NCBI GenBank assembly: GCA_964422365.1
Contig: CAYRAV010000117.1
Span: forward strand, 1 to 5,309
Direction: 5' to 3'
DNA length: 5,309 nucleotides
From: CAYRAV01 sp964422365
GTDB lineage: Bacteria > Bacillota > Clostridia > Lachnospirales > Lachnospiraceae
Shown: positions 1 through 4,727 of the stretch, piece after piece
Numbering within the stretch: position 1 is the stretch's first letter
Layout: each line of letters begins with the position of its first letter
Notes under the pieces: model-generated
Databases searched by the model: none
Told to the model about the DNA's origin: nothing
The model's input: the letters and a program-made list of their open reading frames with translations, nothing else
Position numbers and translations under genes: made by a program

Positions 1-502
1 CACGATAACCCAGTGCTGCTTTTGATAAAGTGACAGGACAGATGGCACAAAGAAGATATTCATACATTTCTTCTGATTCATCTAAATTCAGATTATCGCT
101 TGTCTTTTTAATAACATCATAGACATCATGAAAAATTAAGATAAGATAATTACCTGCACAATCATATTGTTCAATAATCAAATCATAAAAACGGTCTAAA
201 AGTTCAGGATTTTTTAACTGGCTTTCCCGAAGTCCCATAAGAAATTGCTGTCTGCCCCCTGATTCTTCTTCACTTAATGGAAATTCTAATTCCAGCAGAT
301 TATTGTTTAATTTTCCAGATAACGTTTTCTTTGCAATATCAAGATATTTAAAAAATTCTTCTTCATCTAAATTTAGAAATGTCTCATGTATATTTACTAA
401 TTTATTTTTTTCAGCGTCTACATAACATCCACCTAGTTTGGTAAAAGTGCATCCGTTTTTGGTAAAACGTTTTTTTAGTTCCATTACATCTTTTTTTGTC
501 AT
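1..502 (-). CDS. DUF4317 family protein, N-terminal 167 residues (runs off left edge)
   Basis: Reading leftward from the ATG at 502-500, the frame is open to the window edge, giving 167 residues without a stop. The start is preceded by GGAGGG (514-509) with a 6-base spacer. An earlier ATG at 507-505 is out of this frame and meets TGA after two codons, so it is not the start. The N-terminus begins MTKKDVMELKKRF, followed by a Cys-containing segment (NGCTFTKLGGCYVDAEKN). This lysine-rich opening and the 'GCYVD' signature are what I associate with the DUF4317 family of Clostridia, which is soluble, cytoplasmic and of unknown function. No signal peptide or membrane segment is visible. The remainder is acidic and helical, with a Gln/Leu-rich middle. 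The C-terminal part lies outside the window. Family assignment is by recognition and is fairly secure; no biochemical role can be given. Confidence 0.85.
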   Translation of the reverse strand, partial: MTKKDVMELKKRFTKNGCTFTKLGGCYVDAEKNKLVNIHETFLNLDEEEFFKYLDIAKKTLSGKLNNNLLELEFPLSEEESGGRQQFLMGLRESQLKNPELLDRFYDLIIEQYDCAGNYLILIFHDVYDVIKKTSDNLNLDESEEMYEYLLCAICPVTLSKAALGYR

Positions 503-598
503 TTCATACCCTCCAATGTCCATATATAGAAAGTGAGAAAAAATCTTTCTAAGTATATGTATTTTTCATGCTTAAAATCATTTGGTACAAGTAGTAAT

Positions 599-627
599 AT
601 TATACAATGGGGAAGAAAAAGATGCAA
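599..627 (-). promoter_or_regulatory. Probable sigma-A promoter for the DUF4317 gene
   Basis: On the minus strand a perfect TATAAT (604-599) lies 17 bases downstream of TTGCAT (627-622). The -35 is weak (TTG only), but the -10 and spacing are ideal. Transcription would start near 592 and leave a leader of about 90 bases before the DUF4317 start codon. Confidence 0.55.
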
Positions 628-699
628 GTGTGCCAGATTCGCATTTATTAAAACATGCAATACATTGTTGATTTTGTTGTGGAAATTTATAGATTGATA

Positions 700-708
700 T
701 GTTATACT
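700..708 (+). promoter_or_regulatory. Extended -10 promoter for the small peptide / CD3324-type regulator pair
   Basis: TGTTATACT is an extended -10 element (TGn followed by TATACT, 5 of 6 matches). No good -35 is present at 17 bases; TTGTGG at 677-682 is 20 bases upstream, and an alternative TTGTTG (665-670)/TATAGA (688-693) pair overlaps it. Transcription from here would start near 715 and cover the frames at 783 and 889. It is divergent from the DUF4317 promoter, with about 75 bases between the elements. Confidence 0.4.
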
Positions 709-782
709 ATATTGAACCAGAATCACGATTTATTAGCAGACTATTGAAGAAAGAAATACGAACAGGACAGGAGGAATATTTT

Positions 783-889
783 ATGAAAAGGTATGTTATG
801 TTTGCATAGTATTGGCTGTTGCGATATTATGTGAGATTGTTATAGCCAATGCTATTCCTAAGAAAGAAATAATTAGGAGGCAAGTTTAA
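783..889 (+). pseudogene. Frame-broken small hydrophobic peptide gene
   Basis: An ideal AGGAGG (769-774) stands 8 bases before an ATG at 783. The frame reads MKRYVMFA and stops at TAG 807-809. In the neighbouring frame, entered with a one-base change near 804-805, translation continues as IVLAVAILCEIVIANAIP and then a basic tail (KKEIIRRQV). It ends at TAA 887-889, sharing its last base with the next gene's ATG (TAATG). The restored product would be about 35 residues, with one hydrophobic segment and a positively charged N-terminus, like a single-span membrane peptide or short secreted peptide. The good ribosome binding site and the coupled stop/start suggest a genuine gene damaged by a one-base loss. 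I see no slippery sequence that would support programmed frameshifting. A sequencing error is an alternative. Function unknown. Confidence 0.5.
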
Positions 890-1164
890 TGGGCTATATA
901 AGAGCAGAAGAAGTTCTACCTGCTGAAATTATAGAATTAATACAGCAATATGTAGATGGTGCAAATATTTATGTTCCCAAAAAGCAAGAAAATTATGTTG
1001 GTTGGGGACAGGCAAATCATACAAAAGAAAAAATATACGCAAGGAATCATGATATATATCAAGAGTATCTTCAGGGAATAAGGGTAAATGAGCTTGCAGA
1101 AAGATACTATTTATCACAAAAAAGTATTTGGCGTATTCTGCGTAAAATGAAAGATAATTGTTAA
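889..1164 (+). CDS. CD3324 family protein, small helix-turn-helix regulator related to Mor
   Basis: An intact 91-residue protein. The ATG at 889 is preceded by AGGAGG (875-880) with an 8-base spacer, so the start is well supported. The N-terminal half (MGYIRAEEVLPAEIIELIQQ, then a 'DGANIYVPKK' strand and 'GWG') matches the layout of the CD3324 family, small proteins of Clostridia distantly related to the phage Mu Mor activator. The C-terminal half is a helix-turn-helix at about residues 66-87 (VNELAERYYLSQKSIWRILR), in which LSQKSIWRI is the likely recognition helix. A DNA-binding transcriptional role is inferred from this fold; the target is unknown. It overlaps by one base the frame-broken peptide gene upstream and is probably translated from the same message. 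No paired partner follows. No convincing terminator was seen after the stop; a 5-bp TCATG/CATGA stem near 1183-1203 is too weak. Confidence 0.85.
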   Translation: MGYIRAEEVLPAEIIELIQQYVDGANIYVPKKQENYVGWGQANHTKEKIYARNHDIYQEYLQGIRVNELAERYYLSQKSIWRILRKMKDNC

Positions 1165-1240
1165 GAGGAAATGGGTTTGGACTCATGGTTTAAATTATCA
1201 TGATGTGCAGGCTCATTTTTTATTATAAATGAAAATGAGA

Positions 1241-1270
1241 TTGAAATGATTTGGGATTAAATATTATAAT
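1241..1270 (+). promoter_or_regulatory. Strong sigma-A promoter upstream of the GNAT gene
   Basis: TTGAAA (1241-1246) and a perfect TATAAT (1265-1270) are separated by 18 bases. This is the best promoter in the window. The expected start is near 1277, giving a leader of about 240 bases before the acetyltransferase ATG. Two short translatable frames lie in that leader. Confidence 0.65.
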
Positions 1271-1330
1271 TGATTATGTTCTAAGAACAGAAACTACTTT
1301 ATTGATTTTGTTTGTAGGAGATAAAAGTAT

Positions 1331-1414
1331 ATGCTAATTAGCAAAATAGCAGATGTGGATATAGTGGCAGTTTCGGATGTATTATATCTGCATATAAAGA
1401 TGAGCCTTGAATAA
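1331..1414 (+). other. Short frame of 27 codons, possible remnant of an acetyltransferase N-terminus
   Basis: AGGAG (1316-1320) precedes an ATG at 1331 by 10 bases. The 27-codon frame reads MLISKIADVDIVAVSDVL and ends at TAA 1412-1414. The pattern of a short strand followed by a 'D-x-x-A-V-S-D-V-L' helix resembles the first strand and helix of GNAT acetyltransferases, so this may be the leftover start of a second, decayed acetyltransferase. It is too short to be sure. A short leader peptide between the strong promoter at 1241 and the GNAT gene is the alternative. Confidence 0.25.
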
Positions 1415-1511
1415 GAGCTGGACAAGGGAAAGGGCAATTGTAAGAGTAAGAGAATTGATTGAAACTTATGAATTTTTAAGAAGCAAACGGGAAACGAATG
1501 GAGGAACATAA
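1404..1511 (+). pseudogene. Orphan coding tail of 35 codons ending at the GNAT gene
   Basis: From the TGA at 1401 the frame is open to TAA at 1509-1511. Its later part reads like real coding sequence (RERAIVRVRELIETYEFLRS, an amphipathic helix). There is no initiator with a ribosome binding site. The frame overlaps the end of the 27-codon frame before it and ends 4 bases before the GNAT ATG, so it looks like the C-terminal end of a gene that was once translated just ahead of the acetyltransferase. I do not recognise the family. The GGAGG used by the GNAT gene lies inside its last codons. Confidence 0.3.
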
Positions 1512-1515
1512 AGAG

Positions 1516-1968
1516 ATGATTGAATTATTAAAAATAAGAGAAAATGAAAATATAGCAGAGCGGGCAGCAAACTGGTTTCATCAAAAATGGGGTGTTCCAT
1601 TGGAGGCATATCAGGAAAGCATTCGTGACTGCCTGAAAAATGAAAACGTTGTACCACAATGGTATCTGGCAATGGATAATGATATAATTATTGGGGGATT
1701 GGGTGTGATTGAAAATGATTTTCATAACCGAAAGGATTTAACACCAAATGTGTGCGCTGTTTATGTTGAGGAAGATTATCGCTGTCAGGGTATTGCTGGA
1801 AAATTACTGCAATATGTATGTGATGATATGAAACAGCAAGAAATTGATACACTTTATCTTGTTACGGATCATACTTCCTTTTATGAAAAATATGGATGGA
1901 AATTTTTATGTATGGTTCAAGGGGATGGAGAGCCAGATATGACAAGAATGTATATACATGAATTATAA
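1516..1968 (+). CDS. GNAT family N-acetyltransferase
   Basis: An intact 150-residue single-domain enzyme of the GNAT superfamily, expected to transfer an acetyl group from acetyl-CoA to an amine. The acetyl-CoA binding motif A is clear: strand CAVYVEEDYR (80-89) followed by the pyrophosphate loop R89-C-Q-G-I-A94 (consensus Q/R-x-x-G-x-G/A) and its helix. The C-terminal motif B region has TDHTSFYEKYGW (107-118), typical of the family. Size is normal. I prefer the ATG at 1516 because GGAGG (1500-1504) lies 11 bases upstream. The in-frame ATG at 1498 lies just ahead of that GGAGG, so it cannot use it, and has no good site of its own. Substrate cannot be told from sequence; the close similarity I sense is to uncharacterised clostridial acetyltransferases. 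Transcription probably comes from the promoter at 1241-1270. Confidence 0.9.
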   Translation: MIELLKIRENENIAERAANWFHQKWGVPLEAYQESIRDCLKNENVVPQWYLAMDNDIIIGGLGVIENDFHNRKDLTPNVCAVYVEEDYRCQGIAGKLLQYVCDDMKQQEIDTLYLVTDHTSFYEKYGWKFLCMVQGDGEPDMTRMYIHEL

Positions 1969-1984
1969 TTGAATCTGTCTTTTG

Positions 1985-2018
1985 AAGGAGGATGTAAACG
2001 GTTATGTGTAACTTATAA
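1985..2018 (+). other. Aborted gene start: excellent ribosome binding site followed by a four-codon frame
   Basis: AAGGAGG (1985-1991) is followed 12 bases later by ATG (2004-2006), which reads M-C-N-L and stops at TAA 2016-2018. A second ATG overlapping the Shine-Dalgarno (1992) is stopped at once. Such a strong site 17 bases after the GNAT stop suggests that a downstream cistron once began here and has been lost, with the IS4 remnant now lying just beyond. Confidence 0.3.
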
Positions 2019-2047
2019 AAAACATAAATATATGTTGGCTTTTATAA
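2013..2047. repeat. AT-rich inverted repeat
   Basis: TTATAAAA plus AACATA (2013-2026) can pair with TATGTT and TTTTATAA (2031-2036 and 2040-2047), leaving a 4-base loop and a 3-base bulge (GGC, 2037-2039). Fourteen A/T-dominated pairs make a weak stem. No T-tract follows, so it is not a standard terminator. It sits between the aborted start and the IS4 remnant. Confidence 0.35.
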
Positions 2048-2065
2048 CCTTTATTAACGAAAGTT

Positions 2066-2617
2066 CTAATCCCCAGCTATGCTCAACATCATAAACTTAA
2101 CGGTTATATCTAACTGGAAGTATAAACAATTTTTTATCCTGACAATGTTTCTTCTTAAAAAGTCCAGATTTGTCCCTGTATAAATCTGGACCTTTTTAGA
2201 AACTGTTTTTTTGATTGTTTTTATATTTATTTGATATATTTTTTCTGCGTTCATGCCCGGAGAGTTCTCTTTTGGGTAAAACATATTCTTCCATTTCTGA
2301 CTGCAGGGTGGAAAGCAGTTTTTCTTTTTTTGATGTTCCGCTGTTTCCACTTCATAGTCTGCACATTTTCTGATGTATTGAACCATATTGTAAACAAGTA
2401 TTTGTGCATAAAAATCCTGATACACATAAATTGAGGCTTTACCGGTTACACATTCAAATTTTATCTTATTTTTTAATGTATGGTATTTCTTTTCTATTTC
2501 CCATCTCCGGTAATATAAACCTGCTAACTGCCCTGTTGTAAATTCCATTGGCAGATTTGTCAGTAATGCCAATTCTTGTCCGGAAGGAAGAATACTTTTT
2601 GAAATGGGTTCTAAAAA
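2066..2617 (-). pseudogene. IS4-family transposase, C-terminal fragment, truncated and frameshifted
   Basis: The open frame runs from a TAG at 2620-2618 down to a stop at 2066. Near its start is LPSGQELALLTNLP, then a perfect IS4 signature Y-(2)-R-(3)-E-(6)-K in YYRRWEIEKKYHTLK. The glutamate of EIEK is the third catalytic acid of the DDE triad. QDFYAQILVYNM follows, as expected. The N-terminal two thirds with both catalytic aspartates are absent, so the protein cannot work. Near the C-terminus the frame reads YQINIKTIKKTV and then nonsense. Dropping into the neighbouring frame at the A-rich stretch (about 2205-2215) gives NQKNSF followed by TAA (2198-2196), which looks like a natural IS4 transposase ending. 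The last 40 or so residues of the open frame (2066-2195) are thus read-through across the terminator. No usable start codon with a ribosome binding site is present. Confidence 0.85.
2155..2197 (-). terminator. Bidirectional Rho-independent terminator behind the transposase
   Basis: GTCCAGATTT (2162-2171) and AAATCTGGAC (2182-2191) form a perfect 10-bp stem with a 10-base loop. On the minus strand it is followed by a run of T, and on the plus strand by C then five T, so it can end transcription from either side. It begins just past the inferred natural stop of the transposase (2198-2196), and it would also stop read-through from the GNAT gene. Confidence 0.75.
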
Positions 2618-2790
2618 CTAATGAAACATTAAAAACTTATCAAGATATTAAACTATATATTCAATCAAAGAGTCTAACATGATCTAGATATTTGCAAAAC
2701 ACAGAACCTTTTTAAAGTCCATTTCCTTGCAGGTAATCTGATGTAATAGCTTTTTCTGATTGTGAAATCCAATCTTTTTCTATTCTTTCG
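2618..2790. other. Non-coding or decayed stretch between two remnants
   Basis: No gene with a start and ribosome binding site is seen. On the minus strand one frame is open from an ATG inside the surface-protein remnant (near 2825) to TAA at 2714-2712. It contains NERIEKDWISQSEKAITSDY, which looks protein-like but matches nothing I recognise. It may be the true continuation of a gene whose junction with the surface-protein fragment lies around 2800-2830. The rest (2618-2711) is AT-rich with no visible structure. Confidence 0.3.
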
Positions 2791-3207
2791 TTAAAACAAT
2801 ACTTTCTGTTGCATTTTGTGGAAATCATGGTATAGGTTTTTGGTCAATTTATTACATTCGCAAAACAAGTTTCTTATATTTGCTGCCCCTGTTACTTCGA
2901 TTTTTGCCGCACGTATCCCATATCTCCACCAACTAGGGAGTTTTCCGTTTTTTCTATCATACATATCCCCCGTTCCTTTTACTTCTAACAAACCATCTTT
3001 ATCAATGGTCCATGTGGTGTTGCCATAAGCTCCTGAGTAAAGAATCTCTTTGTCTGTTACTGTTCCATTTGTGGTAACGGTGGCAACGGTTTTGTTAGAA
3101 GTAGTCCAGGTTACTGCACTGTAAGCCTTTGCAGGTGTTACTTTCTTTATTTTTAAGTCTGCTTTCTCCCCCACAAATTGTGACGCACATCTTGTAACAG
3201 GCAATTT
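2791..3207 (-). pseudogene. Surface-protein fragment: Big2 domain followed by BspA-like repeat start
   Basis: An internal fragment of about 137 codons. Residues about 11-50 are a bacterial Ig-like group 2 (Big2) domain: VGEKADLKIKKVTPAKAYSA, then VTWTTSNKTVATVTTNGTVT. The latter carries the hallmark 'W-x-S-x-N...VATV...G.VT'. From residue about 57, SGAYGNTTWTIDKDGLLEV and 'GTGDMYD' begin a BspA-type leucine-rich surface module. 'NIRNLFCECNKLT' (109-121) is the first repeat ('LF..C.KLT'), after which the frame degrades and stops at 2791. Such modules occur in large secreted or cell-wall proteins of gut Firmicutes involved in adhesion. Here there is no signal peptide, no start with a ribosome binding site, no anchor, and an upstream stop at 3210-3208. 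The Big2 domain lacks its usual last strands, so an internal deletion near residue 52 is possible. Not expected to yield a functional protein. Confidence 0.8.
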
Positions 3208-3215
3208 TCAAACAC
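3203..3215 (+). repeat. 13-bp direct repeat, copy 1 (AATTTTCAAACAC)
   Basis: Identical to 4379-4391; the similarity continues imperfectly for a few bases (ACTCT versus GCTGT). This copy lies exactly where the surface-protein frame closes. The two copies bracket the orphan tail and the lipoprotein gene, so they may mark recombination junctions, or be chance in AT-rich DNA. Confidence 0.5.
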
Positions 3216-3240
3216 ACTCTGGAAAACAAGCATCTTATAA

Positions 3241-3375
3241 AAAATTAGGAACAGTATTGCAAATGATGGAGATGAATGGTATGCTATTTATAGGCTTTTC
3301 AGGGGGGAAATTCACAAAAATGTTGGTTTTTCTAAGCGTGATGCTGCCAATAAAAAAGGAAGGTGTATGGTATGA
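3241..3375 (+). pseudogene. Orphan 44-codon coding tail overlapping the lipoprotein start
   Basis: Open from TAA 3238-3240 to TGA 3373-3375. The translation contains ANDGDEWYAIYRLFRGEIHK followed by NVGFSKRDAANKKGR, which looks like real protein rather than random frame, but I do not recognise the family. There is no initiator with a ribosome binding site near its beginning. The stop overlaps the next ATG as ATGA (3372-3375), a normal arrangement for coupled genes in an operon. The simplest reading is that this is the last part of a gene whose 5' part was lost at the junction near 3203-3240. Confidence 0.4.
3257..3285 (+). promoter_or_regulatory. Possible promoter for the lipoprotein gene
   Basis: TTGCAA (3257-3262) and TATGCT (3280-3285) are spaced by 17 bases, and the -10 carries an upstream TG (3277-3278), an extended -10. 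Each hexamer matches 4 of 6. It lies inside the orphan tail, about 80 bases before the lipoprotein start, and could keep that gene expressed after its upstream part was lost. Confidence 0.35.
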
Positions 3376-4256
3376 AATTTTTAAAATGGTCAATATTAGC
3401 TTTCACTGTTATTTTTTTAAGTGGTTGTACTAGTATTAACTTAGAAAGCGTTGAATCTCCATCTTTTACAGAGTGTATATCACCAAGGGTACAATCTCTA
3501 ACCTCTACTCTGTGCTCTATGAAAACAGAAATTCCGGATAAAACAGTTCCAAGCAAAGAAGAGATTATCTCTGCTTTTCGATTTTGGATTAATTTTAATG
3601 CATGGAAATACGACCAAAACGATTTTATAGATCAGGAAAGAGTAGTAGAGATATATTATGAACGAAACAACCCGGATTATGCAAGGGATGACGATTATTT
3701 TTTGGGATATCTATTTTTTCCTTATGAGGAAAATGGAAAAACATTGTATGAGAAATATGTATTTATTTTTAATGAAGAAGGTTTTTCTTTGGAACCGTCA
3801 GAAACCTCAGAAGCAAAGACTATCAGCAAAAAACTCATATACCTCGGAAGAGAAACGTTCTATCTTGCAAAAAAAGATGTTACAAAGCCAGTATTTCCTG
3901 CTTCATCTCCCCGCAAGGAAAAACTCATATCCAGATTTAAACAAAAAATAATAGAAACGCTTCCTTCCTATGGTAGTGAAAAAGCGGAATACAAAGTTTA
4001 TATTCAAAATTTTACAAATGTGGAAGATTCGGCTTTGGTGCTTCTTGTGAAAAATGGCAGCGAAATCTCCTATGGTGAGGTTAGGTATGGGGAGGAACTT
4101 GATGACGGTTCATTCATAGATGAAGTATATTTTAATAATCTTAGACATGGATCTGGAGTACCTGATACATATGACTGGAATGATGAAGACGCGAGGAAAA
4201 GAGCAGAAAAGATAATAGAATTATCAGTATGTGATTTTTCCGTTGCTGTTCCGTAG
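3372..4256 (+). CDS. Lipoprotein of unknown function
   Basis: An intact 294-residue protein. The ATG at 3372 is chosen because AAGGAAGG (3356-3363) lies 8 bases upstream and because it gives a clean lipoprotein signal: MKFLK, a hydrophobic core (WSILAFTVIFL), then lipobox L16-S-G-C19. The mature protein would be attached through Cys19 to the outer face of the membrane. A GTG at 3363 in frame lies within the ribosome binding site and is rejected. The rest has no further membrane segment. It is acidic and rich in aromatic residues, with YLFFPYEENGKTLYEKYVFI (about 115-134), then VYIQNFTNVEDSALVLLVKN and 'DEVYFNNLRHGSGVPDTYDW' in the C-terminal half. I do not recognise a family, and alternating strand-like segments suggest a beta-rich globular domain. 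Neighbours on both sides are remnants, so context gives no function. A coupled upstream tail ends at its start codon. Confidence 0.85.
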   Translation: MKFLKWSILAFTVIFLSGCTSINLESVESPSFTECISPRVQSLTSTLCSMKTEIPDKTVPSKEEIISAFRFWINFNAWKYDQNDFIDQERVVEIYYERNNPDYARDDDYFLGYLFFPYEENGKTLYEKYVFIFNEEGFSLEPSETSEAKTISKKLIYLGRETFYLAKKDVTKPVFPASSPRKEKLISRFKQKIIETLPSYGSEKAEYKVYIQNFTNVEDSALVLLVKNGSEISYGEVRYGEELDDGSFIDEVYFNNLRHGSGVPDTYDWNDEDARKRAEKIIELSVCDFSVAVP

Positions 4257-4378
4257 TTTTGTGTATGGAACGCTGGATGGATTTATGATACCCTGTATTC
4301 GGAAAGTTAGAGTTAAATGAATTTGAAGAATTTGAAGCAAATATACACACAGAGTGGGGCATGCAGATTGTAGCAATG

Positions 4379-4391
4379 AATTTTCAAACAC
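4379..4391 (+). repeat. 13-bp direct repeat, copy 2 (AATTTTCAAACAC)
   Basis: Identical to 3203-3215, 1176 bases away. This copy lies where the open frame of the sensor remnant begins (first codon after TGA 4377-4379). Confidence 0.5.
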
Positions 4392-4725
4392 GCTGTAGGA
4401 CAAAGTTTGAAAGAACCAACAGTAAGCATCCAAATGCTTCAGGAAATGGAGGAAAATTCATTATTTAATGTAATTCGCTTTACGGATCTTTCTGGTATGA
4501 ATCATACATCGGATGGGCATACCACCGATGCAAAAGAAAAGGACTATTACATTGAGGGCATGAAAGGGAAAAGCCATATTAACAAACGGAATGAATGTCC
4601 ATCTCTCCAAGCCGGTTGATATTAATGCATTAATAGATGTACTGGGACAATTTTTAAGGAGTAGTTTTCAATCTTTTGAGTTTCTTTACAAAGAACAGCA
4701 GTTTAGAATTGATAAGGAGATATAG
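4380..4725 (+). pseudogene. Deletion-fused sensor remnant: Cache-like input piece joined to a receiver-domain C-terminus
   Basis: Two coding pieces in different frames meet near 4564-4575. The first (4380 to the junction) contains AVGQSLKEPTVSIQMLQEME, then FNVIRFTDLSGMNHTSDGHT and DYYIEGMKGKS. The 'D-x-x-G...SDG....D...DYY..GMKG' pattern is typical of extracellular Cache sensor domains of kinases and diguanylate cyclases; read on in its own frame it stops at 4619. The second (4564-4725) contains ILTNGMNVHLSKPVDINALI and VLGQFL, the last strand and helix of a response-regulator receiver domain, including the conserved Lys-Pro of 'LSKPVD', and ends at TAG 4723-4725. The middle (rest of the sensor, any HAMP, kinase core and most of the receiver) is missing, so this is probably a hybrid sensor kinase gutted by an internal deletion. 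The N-terminal membrane segment is also missing. The next sensor gene starts 2 bases later, suggesting an old tandem pair. Confidence 0.7.
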
Positions 4726-4727
4726 TT

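Larger units (their letters stand above)
2040..2617 (-). mobile_element. Remnant of an IS4-family insertion sequence
   Basis: This segment covers the transposase remnant, its terminator and the non-coding tail beyond it. The transposase 5' portion is missing, so at most one end of the element survives. I could not identify a terminal inverted repeat or a target-site duplication. The outer limits are therefore guesses: the right limit is where the transposase frame closes, and the left limit is somewhere between 2040 and 2150. Confidence 0.5.

Noticed and set aside
783..830. Programmed ribosomal frameshift in the small peptide gene
   Set aside because: No slippery heptamer or downstream structure is visible at the frame change (ATG TTT GCA TAG); a one-base lesion is simpler.
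1176..1220. Terminator after the CD3324-type gene
   Set aside because: Only a 5-bp TCATG/CATGA stem with an 11-base loop, and the T-run is 12 bases further on; not a credible terminator.
1498..1518. Upstream ATG at 1498 as the GNAT start
   Set aside because: The GGAGG lies after that ATG, so it can only serve the ATG at 1516, and the six extra residues are not needed for the fold.
2231..2434. Plus-strand open frame of 67 codons
   Set aside because: It lies wholly opposite the IS4 transposase remnant, has no ribosome binding site and has a composition typical of an antisense shadow.
2816..3028. Plus-strand open frame of 70 codons
   Set aside because: Antisense to the clearly recognisable Big2/BspA fragment, with no supporting start signals.
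3658..3951. Plus-strand open frame of 97 codons inside the lipoprotein gene
   Set aside because: Overlaps the lipoprotein in another frame, has biased Met/Lys/Phe content and no ribosome binding site.
4224..4433. Minus-strand frames behind the lipoprotein gene
   Set aside because: No start signals and no protein-like pattern. The plus strand here carries another open frame with NEFEEFEANIHTEWGMQIV (about 4310-4375) that is slightly protein-like, but it could not be assigned.
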